64,000 bases of DNA. Origin: Taibaiella sp. (GTDB lineage: Bacteria > Bacteroidota > Bacteroidia > Chitinophagales > Chitinophagaceae). A program made the position numbers and the translations under genes. Under the pieces are notes generated by a model, which saw only the letters and a program-made list of their open reading frames with translations, was not told the DNA's origin and searched no databases. Shown piece after piece: positions 1 through 9,411 of the stretch. The stretch's first letter is position 1. Each line of letters begins with the position of its first letter. The stretch covers positions 310,001-374,000 of the forward strand of contig JAHBTQ010000002.1 in NCBI GenBank assembly GCA_019638495.1. Direction: 5' to 3'.

Positions 1-1
1 A

Positions 2-3000
2 TCCACAGCGTGTCCAAATGCTATGAGTGGTTCTGCAACTGTTACCGTAAACACTGCTCCATCTGTATACAACGTTACCGGTGGTGGTAACTATTGCTCT
101 GGCACTGGTGGCTTACCGGTTGGCCTGGACAACTCGGCTTCCGGCATCAACTACCAGTTGTTCCGTGGTTCTACACCAATAGGTAGCCCGGTTGCAGGTA
201 CAGGGTCTTCAATTTCATTTGGCAATCAGACTACAGCTGGTACTTATTCTGTGGTCGCTACAAATGGTAGTACGTCTTGCACGTCAAACATGGCAGGCAC
301 TGCAGTAATTGGTATTTACTCGGTTCCTTCTGCATACGCAGTTACAGGCGGTGGCAACTATTGCGCCGGCGGTTCCGGTATGGCTGTAGGTTTGTTTAGT
401 TCGCAGACAGGCGTTAACTATCAACTCTATAATGACGCGACAGCAGTTGGTAGCGTTGTAGCAGGTACCGGTTCATCGCTTTCATTTGGCACATACACAG
501 CAGCAGGTACCTATACGGTGCTCGCTACTGATGCCACCAACGCTTGTACTAAACCAATGACCGGAAATGCTGTAATCGGTATTAATCCGTTACCTACAGC
601 ATATAACGTGTCTGGTGGTGGTGCGTACTGCGCGGGTGGTACAGGTGTTCATGTTGGTATGGGCTTCACTAATGCTGGTATCAACTACCAGCTTTACAGG
701 GATGGCTCCGCCGTAGGTAGCCCAATGGCGGGTACTGCGGCCAGCATCGACTTCGGTCTGCAGACTGTAGCTGGTACCTATACAGTACAGGCAACCAATG
801 CAACTACATCATGTGTGAATGATATGACAGGAAGCGCTGTAGTGGTGATCAACCCACTACCGGTTACTTACTCAATGACAGGTGGCGGCAACTATTGTGC
901 AGGTGGCAGCGGAGTGGCTGTTGGCTTGTCAGGTTCCGAAACAGGTATAAGCTACCAGTTGTATAATGGCTCCACACTTATTGGCAGTGCCACTACTTCG
1001 GGCACAGGTTCAGCCATCTCATTTGGTACGTTTACTGCGGCTGGTACGTATTCTGTATTTGCTACGAATACTACTACTACATGTACTCAAAACATGAGCG
1101 GTACTTCAACTGTTGTGATCGATCCTCTGCCAACAGTATACAGTGTAACCGGAGGTGGTACACTTTGTGTGGGTCAGACAGGTTACCATGTTGGGCTTGC
1201 AAACTCACAGTCTGGAGTTAACTATCAGCTTTACAACGGATCTGCTACAGTAGGTAGCGCAGTTGCGGGCACGGGTTCGGCCATCGACTTTGGTGTGTTC
1301 ACAGTTGCAGGTACCTACACCGTACATGCAGTAAATGCCTCTACGGGTTGTCAGAATAATATGTCGGGCAATGCAATAGTAGTGGTGAATCCACTGCCAG
1401 CCGTACAGACTATGACAGGTGGTGGTGCATACTGCGCGGGAGGTAGTGGTGTTGCAATAGGTCTTGCAAGTTCTGTAACTGGTATCGACTACCAGCTTTA
1501 CCGCGGCACAACTCCATACGGAACTGCATTGGCCGGCACAGGCTCTGCAGTGAGCTATGGAATGATAACAGATGCCGGTACCTATACTGTACTTGCTACA
1601 AATGCGACAACAGGCTGCCATGAGAATATGAGTGGTGCCAAGACGATAGTGATCAATCCGCTCCCAACTGTATACACAGTTAGCGGTGGTGGTAGCTACT
1701 GCTCTGGTGGCGCAGGTGTCAATGCATACCTGTCAGGTAGCCAGTTCGGTGTCTTCTATCAGCTTTATCTCGGTTCATCAACATACGGCACATTGCTTAG
1801 CGGTGCAGGAATCGCGATTGACTTTGGTGCCCTTGCTACCGCGGGTACATATACAGTTAGAGCAACTAATGGCTCTACCGGTTGTGTAAGCGATATGTCA
1901 GGTGCAGCATATATATCCATCAACCCACTTCCGAATTCATACACTGTTACCGGTGGTGGTTCGTTCTGCGCGGGTACAGGTGGAGTTAACGTTTCATTGA
2001 GCGGTTCGCAAACTGGTATTAACTATGTACTCTACAGTGGAACAACTGCTGCGGGTAGTGCTGTGTCTGGTACCGGTGGCGGCATCAGTTTCGGTTCCAT
2101 CTCTACTGGTGGTACATATACAGTTCTTGCTACAAACACATCTACTTCGTGTACTAAAGCGATGACAGGAAGCGCTACAGTGACTGTCCTTTCATTGCCT
2201 ACTGTTTACACAGTAGAAGGTGGCGGTACTTACTGCGCAGGTGGTGCCGGCGTTAACGTGGGTCTTTCTGCATCTAATACAGGAATCAACTACCAGCTTT
2301 ACAATGGCAGCTCAGTAATGGGTAGCCCGCTCTCTGGTACTGGCATGACATTATCATACGGTATGCAGACAGTGACAGGTACTTATACAGTACGTGCAAC
2401 GGATATGTTCACGGGTTGCGTTTCAAACATGGCAGGCAGCGCAACAGTGGGTATGAACGCACTGCCTGTTGCCCAGTCTATGACGGGCGGCGGCGCTTAT
2501 TGCTCAGGTGGTACGGGTGTAGCGGTTGGATTAGCAAGCTCTGAATCCGGAATTACTTATCAGCTTTATCGCGGTGCTACCGCAGTAGGCAGTGCCCTGA
2601 GCGGCACCGGAAGTGCACTGAACTTCGGCTTGATGACGGTGGCCGGCAGCTACTCTGTTCGCGGAACAAATACTACAACGGGTTGCTCAAACGATATGGC
2701 TGGCTCTGTCGCTGTGGTCGTTAATCCACTTCCGGCTGCGTTCAACGTAACGGGTGGTGGTAGCTATTGTAACGGTGGTACCGGTGTATCAATTGGATTG
2801 AGCGGCTCAGCTACTGGTATCAGTTACCAGGCTTACCTTGGCTCAGTGGCCATGGGCAGCGCTGCTACAGGTACCGGTTCGGCGATCGGTTTCGGTTCTA
2901 TGACTGCCGCTGGTGCTTACACAGTTCGTGCAACTGATATTGCTACTGGTTGCTCCGGTAACATGACAGGTAGTGCCACCGTAGTGGTAAATCCATTGCC

Positions 3001-6000
3001 TACAGTTTACACTGTGACTGGTGGTGGTTCTTATTGCACTGGCGGCACGGGCGTTGCTGTTGGCCTGAGCGGTTCTACGATCGGCGTTTCCTATGCATTG
3101 TATAACGGTGGCACATTGGCAGCAACGGCAGCCGGCACCGGCACTTCAATGTCGTTCGGCAACCAGGTTGCGGCGGGCAGCTATACAGTTCGCGCTACCA
3201 ATTCAGCAACAGGTTGTGTTAACAACATGGCCGGCGGTGCATCTGTGGGTATCAACCCGCTGCCGGTTGCGCAGATAGTTTCCGGTGGTGGCAACTACTG
3301 TAGCGGTGGCATCGGTGTGAATGTGACACTTGCTAACTCTGAGAGCGGCGTGAACTACCAGCTTTATCGTGGTGGCACCAGCATCGGATCTGCGGTTGCA
3401 GGCACCGGCAGTGCAATGACCTTCGGTCTGCAGACTACGGCGGGCTCATATAGCGTATCTGCGATGAACTCGTCTACAGGTTGTATGAACAATATGATCG
3501 GTAGCGCCGTGGTAGTAGTAAATCCATTGCCAACTGCTTACACAGTTACAGGTGGTGGTAACGTATGTTCAGGTACTTCAGGCACAGCTATCGGCTTGTC
3601 GGGTTCTGAGGTTGGTGTTTCCTACAGGTTGTATTTCGGCACTTCAGTTTCTGGTTCTGTAGTTGCGGGTACAGGTTCAGCCATCAGCTTCGGTAACAGA
3701 ACTGCGGCAGGTACTTATACAGTGTTGGCTACTAATACACTTACATCTTGTACATCTGGTATGACAGGGTCTGCTTCAATATCAGTGAATGCATCACCAT
3801 TCGTATACAACGTAACAGGTGGTGGAACATACTGCGAGGGTGGCTCCGGCTTTGCCGTAAGCCTCAGTGGCTCACAGGTAGGTGTTAGCTATCAGCTATA
3901 CAACGGTACAGATGCAACCGGTGCGCCGGTATCTGGTTCAGGTAGCGCTATCAGCTTCGGAACACAGACCGCGTCAGGTACGTATTCTGTATTTGCTACT
4001 AACGCAATTACATCATGTACAAGTAATATGAGTGGTGCAGTGAGCGTGAATGTGAATCCTCGTCCTGCTGCGTTTGCAGTAACAGGCGGCGGCGCTTATT
4101 GCTCTGGTGGTGCAGGTGTGGCTGTTGGTCTTGCAGGTTCGCAGACAGGTATCAGCTACCAATTATATTACAATGGCACGGCTACAGGAAGTAGTATCGC
4201 TGGCACCGGTGCCACGTTGAGCTTCGGCATGAAGATGGCTGCAGGTTCTTACTCAGTAGCTGCAACAAATATTTCTACAGGTTGTGCTGCAAATATGACG
4301 GGCAGCGCTGTGGTAATTGTGAATCCATTGCCTAATGCACAGACTGTGATGGGCGGTGGCGCTTATTGTGCCGGTGGTTCAGGTGTGTTTATTACACTTT
4401 CGGGTTCTCAGACAGGTGTTAGCTACCAGCTCTATCGTGGCACAGTTGCTGCTTCCAGCGCTATGAATGGTACTGGTGGTGCGCTTTCATTCGGACTGCA
4501 GACAATAGCCGGTTCTTACAGCGTTCTGGCTACACAGGTTGGCACAGGTTGCACGCAGGCCATGACAGGCTCTGCAATTGTTAGTGTTAACGCGCTTCCT
4601 GTCGCTTATAATGTTACCGGTGGTGGCAACTATTGCGCTGGCGGCACAGGTGTTGCTGTCGGTTTGAGCAACTCTTCAGCAGGTGTGGCTTACCAGCTTT
4701 ATAGCGGTGGTTCTCCTGTAGGTAGCTCAGTTGTAGGTACAGGTTCAGCGATCAGCTTCGGGTTGAAGACTGCGGCTGGTAACTATATGGTTACAGCTAC
4801 TGATGGTAGTACAGGATGTACGAACGATATGTCCGGCATTGCTACAGTAGGTATTAACGCAGTTCCGGTTGTTTATTCAGTAATGGGTGGTGGTAGCTAT
4901 TGTGCCGGCGGATCTGGTGTACATGTTACACTTTCCGGTTCGTCTACAAGTTCTACTTACCAATTGTATAATGGTTCTTCAGTTGCTGGTGCCGCAATAG
5001 CAGGTACTGGTGCTGAGCTCGACTTCGGTGCTATCACCACAGCAGGTACTTACTCTGTTCGTGCTACAAATGTTGCAAACACTTGTAGCCGTGGTATGAA
5101 CGAAACTGCAGATGTAACTATCAATCCATTGCCAAGCGCATTCAGCGTTACGGGTGGTGGTTCATACTGCAATGGTGGTTCTGGTGTAGCAATTGGTCTA
5201 TCCGGTTCGCAGTTTGGAGTTAACTACACGCTGAATCTGGGAAGCACACCTACAGGCACTACAGTTGCTGGTACAGGCGGTGCCCTTAACTTCGGCATCA
5301 TAGCAGCTTCCGGCTCTTACAATGTACTGGCAGTTAACTCGGCTACAGGTTGTAGCAGGAGCATGACTGGTGCGGCTAACGTTACGATCAATTCAGCTCC
5401 GCAGGTTTATGACCTGGCGGGTGGCGGCAGTTTCTGCGCGGGTGGTACCAGCGATGCGATCACACTTAGCGGTTCTCAGACAGGTGTAAGCTATCGCCTC
5501 TACAACGGCGCATCAGCAGTTGGTGCTCCGGTTAGCGGCACTGGCCTTGCGCTTAGCTTCGGTACTACTACTGCTACAGGCACTTATTCGGTTCTGGCTA
5601 CCAATACATCCACTTCTTGTGCGGTAGCTATGAACGGCAACGTTTCTGTTGTGTCTAATGCACTGCCACTTGCTTACACTATATCAGGTGGTGGTAGCTA
5701 TTGTTCTGGTGGCGCAGGCGTTGCAGTAGGTCTCAGCGGCTCTCAGGCGGGTGTTACATACCAGCTATTTGCAGGTACTACTGCAGTTGGTAGTGCAGTT
5801 GCCGGCACGGGCGGTACCATTTCCTTCGGCAACCAGACAGGTGCAGGCAACTACACTGTCGTTGCTGAGAATGCTACTACTCATTGCGTACGCAACATGA
5901 CAGGCACTGTTACTGTAGCGGTTGCTCCTTCTCCTGTTACTTACAATGTAACGGGTGGTGGCACATACTGCCAGGGTGCAGGTGGCGTACATGTCGGAAT

Positions 6001-8878
6001 TTCCGGTTCGCAAACAGGGGCTACTTACAGGTTGTATAACGGCGCTACTGCAGTTGGAACAGTTATGACAGGCACCGGTGCATCGCTTGATTTTGGTATT
6101 GTTTCAGCTTCTGGTACTTATACAGTGCTTGCTACCAATACTACAATGGGTTGCACAGCAGCTATGACTGGTTCTGCTAATGTGGTTGTGAATCCACTTC
6201 CTGCGGTTCAGTCGGTTACCGGTGGTGGCAGCTTCTGCGAAGGCAGTGCTACAGGTGTTTCGGTTTCACTTGATGGGTCTGAGAGCGGCATTGTCTATAC
6301 GCTATACAATGGTACATCCGTAAGCGGAACAGCTATCGCTGGTACTGGTGGTGCCGTATCATTCGGTCCACAGTCTGTTGCCGGTACTTACTCGGTGTCA
6401 GCAGCTAATGCTACTACAGGTTGTACAAGTGATATGTCGGGTGCGGTTGCAATATCTGTGAACGCTCTGCCTGTTGCTTACAATGTGTCCGGTAGCGCAT
6501 CCAGCTATTGTGCAGGTGGCGCCGGCGTTGTTATCGCTATAGACGGTTCACAGAGCGGTGCTTCTTACCAGCTCTATAACGGTGCTACTGCAGTAGGTAC
6601 TGCAGTGGTTGGCACAGGCGCAGCAATGAGCTTCGGATCGCAACTGGCAGCCGGTATGTACTCAGTGGTTGCTACATCGGCTCAGGGTTGCACACGCGCC
6701 ATGACAGGTGTGGCTCCGGTAGCTATCAATCAGCTCCCTGCGGCATACCTGGTTACAGGTGGCGGCACAATGTGTCCTGGTGGTGTTGGTCCTGTAGTAG
6801 GTCTCAGCAGTTCTGAAACTGGTGTTGCATACAAACTGTACCGTGGCGCAGCAGAGGTTGCTACTGTTAGCGGCACTGGCACTGCAATTACGTTCGGTGC
6901 TCAGCCAAACAATGGTACTTATACTGTTATGGCTGTGAATAGCGGCACGGGTTGCTCTCGTGCAATGCCGGGTAGTGCATCTGTGTCTACCAATCCGGCC
7001 CCTACGGTATATACTGTTGCTGGTGGTGGTTCATTCTGCGAGGGTGCTACCGGCCAGCATGTTGGTCTCAGCAACTCATCTACTTCGGCCCGCTACCAGC
7101 TCTATAGAGATGGTTCGGCAGTAGGTCTGCCGGTTACAGGTACAGGTTCAGCGATTGACTTCGGTGTGTTTGTTACACCGGGCTTATATACTGTTTCTGC
7201 GATCACTCCGGTTACAGGCTGCACTAACAACATGGCGGGTTCTGCTACTATATCTGTGAACACGTTGCCTGAGCTGCAAAGCGTTACTGGTGGCGGCGGA
7301 TATTGCCCTGGCACTTCCGGAGTAGCAGTTGATGTTTCTGGTTCTGCGCTGGGTACTACATATCGCCTGTACAAGGGTAGCGCTATGGTGGCTACAATGC
7401 CGGGTACAGGTGGTCCTCTGTCATTTGGCTCACAGACCGCAGGTACCTATACCGTTTCGGCTATCAGTACTTCTACCGGTTGTGTACGTAACATGAGCGG
7501 TTCAGTGGTGGCTTCTGTTAATCCTGTTCCTGCTCCTCAGGTAGTAACCGGCGGCGGAGCATATTGTGAGGGTGGTTCCGGTACGGCTGTTGGCCTGGTT
7601 GCTACAGAGTCTGGTGTTCAGTATCGCTTGTATATGGGTGCTGCAGCAATGGGTGCACCGGTTACAGGTACTGGCGCTTCACTCAGCTTCGGTAGTCAAA
7701 CGTCGGCTGGTACGTACACAGTAATGGCAACAAACGCACTGTCTTGCTCGGTGGCGATGACAGGTTCTGCAACTGTTTCGATTACTCCAACGGTTGCACC
7801 TGCAGTTACCATGACTATGAGCGCTACTACGGTTTGTGCCGGCAACAGTGTAATGTACATGGCTACTCCGGTTAACGGCGGCAGTGCTCCTGCATACCAG
7901 TGGAAGGTAAATGGAACTGCAATGGGCACCGGTGCTACTTATACCTACGTGCCTGCTAACAGTGACCTGGTAGAGGTGGTAATGACCAGCAATGCTGCAT
8001 GTCCTTTGCCAGCCACTGCTACGGCATCAACTGTTATGACAGTTGCTCCTACCTACACTCCGGTGGTGAATGTAGAGGCCAGCCATACAGGCGCTATCTG
8101 TAAGGGTGCTTCGCTCACTTACACAGCTACGCCTGAGTATGGTGGCACAGCGCCTGTGTACTCGTGGATGAGGAACGGTAGCCTTGCCGGTGTAGGTGCG
8201 TCTTACACAGTTGCTCCTGAAAATGGTGATGTGGTTTACTGTATGATGACCAGCAACTACACTTGTCGCTCGGCTTCTACAGTTGTAAGTGCATATGATA
8301 CACTTGAAGTTGTTGAGCCTACGCTGCCTACAGTGCTGGTAACTACAGATGCTGGTGTAAACATTGCTCCTGGTCAGTACGTTAAGTTCTCGGCAACGCT
8401 GATCAATGCAGGTCCTACTCCAGAGATCAGCTGGAGCATCAACGGTATCGATGTAGACAATGCAACCGGTACAGAGTTCATCACGAACTTGCTGAAGAAC
8501 CATGACACAGTAGCTTGTAAGGTGCTTAGCAGCGGACCATGTGGTGGCGTTTACTCTTACGGCTCGCTCGTAATAGATATTACAGGAGTTGGCGTAGCAA
8601 ATGCACCGGTTAGGGAAATGGACATCCGCGTGATTCCAAACCCAAGCAACGGTACATTCAGCGTGAAGGGACTGCTGGGTACAGACGTGAATGGCCTGGT
8701 AGATATGAATGTGACAAACATGCTGGGCCAGGTAGTTTACAAGACTACCGTGAAGTCGCAGCGTGGTTCTATCGATGAGCAGGTGATGCTCGATAATTCA
8801 CTGAGCAACGGCATCTATTTGTTGAACATCGTTTCCGGCGACAGCAATAAGGTGATACCGGTTACTATCAGCCGATAG
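2..8878 (+). CDS. Giant repetitive surface/secreted protein with T9SS sorting domain (5' end outside window)
   Basis: The frame is open from base 2; the first ATG at 23 lies inside a repeat (preceding residues STACPNA match the repeat's C-terminal part), so the true start is upstream. About 2,950 residues are visible. Twenty-nine units of about 89 residues each carry a VTGGGxYC motif, a YQLYxG strand, a GTGxxxxFG strand, an AGTYxVxATN strand and a second Cys. Two Cys per unit suggest one disulfide per Ig-like domain (inference). Two or three different Ig/PKD-like domains follow (about 7795-8590), then a type A T9SS sorting domain with the VIPNPSNGTF motif and a C-terminal VIPVTISR. The protein is probably exported through the outer membrane and anchored or released as an adhesin or gliding-type filament. 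A strong hairpin terminator follows the stop codon. Ligand unknown. Confidence 0.9.
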   Translation, partial: STACPNAMSGSATVTVNTAPSVYNVTGGGNYCSGTGGLPVGLDNSASGINYQLFRGSTPIGSPVAGTGSSISFGNQTTAGTYSVVATNGSTSCTSNMAGTAVIGIYSVPSAYAVTGGGNYCAGGSGMAVGLFSSQTGVNYQLYNDATAVGSVVAGTGSSLSFGTYTAAGTYTVLATDATNACTKPMTGNAVIGINPLPTAYNVSGGGAYCAGGTGVHVGMGFTNAGINYQLYRDGSAVGSPMAGTAASIDFGLQTVAGTYTVQATNATTSCVNDMTGSAVVVINPLPVTYSMTGGGNYCAGGSGVAVGLSGSETGISYQLYNGSTLIGSATTSGTGSAISFGTFTAAGTYSVFATNTTTTCTQNMSGTSTVVIDPLPTVYSVTGGGTLCVGQTGYHVGLANSQSGVNYQLYNGSATVGSAVAGTGSAIDFGVFTVAGTYTVHAVNASTGCQNNMSGNAIVVVNPLPAVQTMTGGGAYCAGGSGVAIGLASSVTGIDYQLYRGTTPYGTALAGTGSAVSYGMITDAGTYTVLATNATTGCHENMSGAKTIVINPLPTVYTVSGGGSYCSGGAGVNAYLSGSQFGVFYQLYLGSSTYGTLLSGAGIAIDFGALATAGTYTVRATNGSTGCVSDMSGAAYISINPLPNSYTVTGGGSFCAGTGGVNVSLSGSQTGINYVLYSGTTAAGSAVSGTGGGISFGSISTGGTYTVLATNTSTSCTKAMTGSATVTVLSLPTVYTVEGGGTYCAGGAGVNVGLSASNTGINYQLYNGSSVMGSPLSGTGMTLSYGMQTVTGTYTVRATDMFTGCVSNMAGSATVGMNALPVAQSMTGGGAYCSGGTGVAVGLASSESGITYQLYRGATAVGSALSGTGSALNFGLMTVAGSYSVRGTNTTTGCSNDMAGSVAVVVNPLPAAFNVTGGGSYCNGGTGVSIGLSGSATGISYQAYLGSVAMGSAATGTGSAIGFGSMTAAGAYTVRATDIATGCSGNMTGSATVVVNPLPTVYTVTGGGSYCTGGTGVAVGLSGSTIGVSYALYNGGTLAATAAGTGTSMSFGNQVAAGSYTVRATNSATGCVNNMAGGASVGINPLPVAQIVSGGGNYCSGGIGVNVTLANSESGVNYQLYRGGTSIGSAVAGTGSAMTFGLQTTAGSYSVSAMNSSTGCMNNMIGSAVVVVNPLPTAYTVTGGGNVCSGTSGTAIGLSGSEVGVSYRLYFGTSVSGSVVAGTGSAISFGNRTAAGTYTVLATNTLTSCTSGMTGSASISVNASPFVYNVTGGGTYCEGGSGFAVSLSGSQVGVSYQLYNGTDATGAPVSGSGSAISFGTQTASGTYSVFATNAITSCTSNMSGAVSVNVNPRPAAFAVTGGGAYCSGGAGVAVGLAGSQTGISYQLYYNGTATGSSIAGTGATLSFGMKMAAGSYSVAATNISTGCAANMTGSAVVIVNPLPNAQTVMGGGAYCAGGSGVFITLSGSQTGVSYQLYRGTVAASSAMNGTGGALSFGLQTIAGSYSVLATQVGTGCTQAMTGSAIVSVNALPVAYNVTGGGNYCAGGTGVAVGLSNSSAGVAYQLYSGGSPVGSSVVGTGSAISFGLKTAAGNYMVTATDGSTGCTNDMSGIATVGINAVPVVYSVMGGGSYCAGGSGVHVTLSGSSTSSTYQLYNGSSVAGAAIAGTGAELDFGAITTAGTYSVRATNVANTCSRGMNETADVTINPLPSAFSVTGGGSYCNGGSGVAIGLSGSQFGVNYTLNLGSTPTGTTVAGTGGALNFGIIAASGSYNVLAVNSATGCSRSMTGAANVTINSAPQVYDLAGGGSFCAGGTSDAITLSGSQTGVSYRLYNGASAVGAPVSGTGLALSFGTTTATGTYSVLATNTSTSCAVAMNGNVSVVSNALPLAYTISGGGSYCSGGAGVAVGLSGSQAGVTYQLFAGTTAVGSAVAGTGGTISFGNQTGAGNYTVVAENATTHCVRNMTGTVTVAVAPSPVTYNVTGGGTYCQGAGGVHVGISGSQTGATYRLYNGATAVGTVMTGTGASLDFGIVSASGTYTVLATNTTMGCTAAMTGSANVVVNPLPAVQSVTGGGSFCEGSATGVSVSLDGSESGIVYTLYNGTSVSGTAIAGTGGAVSFGPQSVAGTYSVSAANATTGCTSDMSGAVAISVNALPVAYNVSGSASSYCAGGAGVVIAIDGSQSGASYQLYNGATAVGTAVVGTGAAMSFGSQLAAGMYSVVATSAQGCTRAMTGVAPVAINQLPAAYLVTGGGTMCPGGVGPVVGLSSSETGVAYKLYRGAAEVATVSGTGTAITFGAQPNNGTYTVMAVNSGTGCSRAMPGSASVSTNPAPTVYTVAGGGSFCEGATGQHVGLSNSSTSARYQLYRDGSAVGLPVTGTGSAIDFGVFVTPGLYTVSAITPVTGCTNNMAGSATISVNTLPELQSVTGGGGYCPGTSGVAVDVSGSALGTTYRLYKGSAMVATMPGTGGPLSFGSQTAGTYTVSAISTSTGCVRNMSGSVVASVNPVPAPQVVTGGGAYCEGGSGTAVGLVATESGVQYRLYMGAAAMGAPVTGTGASLSFGSQTSAGTYTVMATNALSCSVAMTGSATVSITPTVAPAVTMTMSATTVCAGNSVMYMATPVNGGSAPAYQWKVNGTAMGTGATYTYVPANSDLVEVVMTSNAACPLPATATASTVMTVAPTYTPVVNVEASHTGAICKGASLTYTATPEYGGTAPVYSWMRNGSLAGVGASYTVAPENGDVVYCMMTSNYTCRSASTVVSAYDTLEVVEPTLPTVLVTTDAGVNIAPGQYVKFSATLINAGPTPEISWSINGIDVDNATGTEFITNLLKNHDTVACKVLSSGPCGGVYSYGSLVIDITGVGVANAPVREMDIRVIPNPSNGTFSVKGLLGTDVNGLVDMNVTNMLGQVVYKTTVKSQRGSIDEQVMLDNSLSNGIYLLNIVSGDSNKVIPVTISR
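65..7795 (+). repeat. 29 tandem ~267-bp coding repeats (89-residue units)
   Basis: The VTGGG motif starts at 74, 341, 608 and 875, an exact 267-nt period. The 29th copy starts near 7541, within 9 nt of perfect periodicity. Copies differ at many synonymous and some amino-acid positions, so they are diverged and not freshly duplicated. Unit 24 has one extra residue near the first Cys and unit 25 has SGSASSYC in place of GGGxYC. Confidence 0.92.
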
Positions 8879-8904
8879 AATTGAATTTGGAAATTTGGTC
8901 GAAG

Positions 8905-8935
8905 GCCGGCAACAGCAATGTTGCCGGCTTTTTTT
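8905..8935 (+). terminator. Intrinsic terminator of the giant repeat protein
   Basis: A perfect 9-bp GC-rich stem (GCCGGCAAC / GTTGCCGGC) with a 6-nt AGCAAT loop is followed by seven T residues, 26 nt after the stop codon. Confidence 0.93.
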
Positions 8936-8953
8936 GTGTCCGTTCTTTTGGTC

Positions 8954-8961
8954 TATTTTTG
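8954..8961 (+). promoter_or_regulatory. Bacteroidota -7 box (TATTTTTG)
   Basis: Exact TAnnTTTG match 6 nt before the ATG at 8968, with TTTG at 8933-8936 as a possible -33 element (17-nt gap, slightly short). The transcript would start at or next to the ATG. Confidence 0.55.
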
Positions 8962-8967
8962 GTCCCG

Positions 8968-9411
8968 ATGATAACGCCGGATTGGAAAAGGGTGACTTTG
9001 CGCACGAAGCAGGAAGAGGGTAGGGCAATGGTGTTCGACCCTATAAGGCGTGGCTGGTTTGTGCTTACGCCGGAGGAGCATGTTCGTCAATACCTTGTTC
9101 GGTATTTGCTGGATGTGTTGCAATATCCGTCGGCACTCATTGCGGTTGAGAAGTTGGTCAAAGTCGGTAATCTGAACAGGAGATATGATGTCGTTGTCTT
9201 TGGTCGCGACCACAAGCCGTGGTTGCTGGCCGAATGCAAAAGCCCCGATGTGCCGGTCTCGGAAGCTACGCTGCATCAGCTTTTGGCCTATCACTCGGCG
9301 ATGCCGGCTCGTTATTGGTTACTTACTAATGGAGCGCAAACTTTCTGTGCAGATGCTGGGAGCGTAGCCGATATTCAGTGGCTTAGCGCTTTGCCTGCTT
9401 ACGGGGGGTAG
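8968..9411 (+). CDS. HsdR_N-type (type I restriction enzyme R N-terminal-like) domain protein
   Basis: This 147-residue protein looks like the stand-alone HSDR_N_2 domain common in Bacteroidota. It has the RRGWFVLTPEEHVRQ opening, a conserved RRYDVVVF strand and LLAECKSP, which together resemble the D...ExK core of a PD-(D/E)xK nuclease fold (D in RYDVVVF; E and K in AECK). No helicase or methylase neighbours exist, so classical restriction is unlikely and its role is unknown. I chose ATG 8968 and not an in-frame TTG at 8881, because the latter would place a terminator hairpin inside the coding region. The 3' end overlaps the convergent protease gene by 29 nt. Confidence 0.8.
   Translation: MITPDWKRVTLRTKQEEGRAMVFDPIRRGWFVLTPEEHVRQYLVRYLLDVLQYPSALIAVEKLVKVGNLNRRYDVVVFGRDHKPWLLAECKSPDVPVSEATLHQLLAYHSAMPARYWLLTNGAQTFCADAGSVADIQWLSALPAYGG

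Noticed and set aside
65..7795. CRISPR-like regular spacing
   Set aside because: The 267-nt period is an in-frame protein repeat with coding-type divergence, with no short identical repeats or unique spacers.
8881..8967. N-terminal extension of the HsdR_N-like protein from TTG 8881
   Set aside because: It runs through a strong intrinsic terminator; the ATG at 8968 with an adjacent -7 box is the better start.
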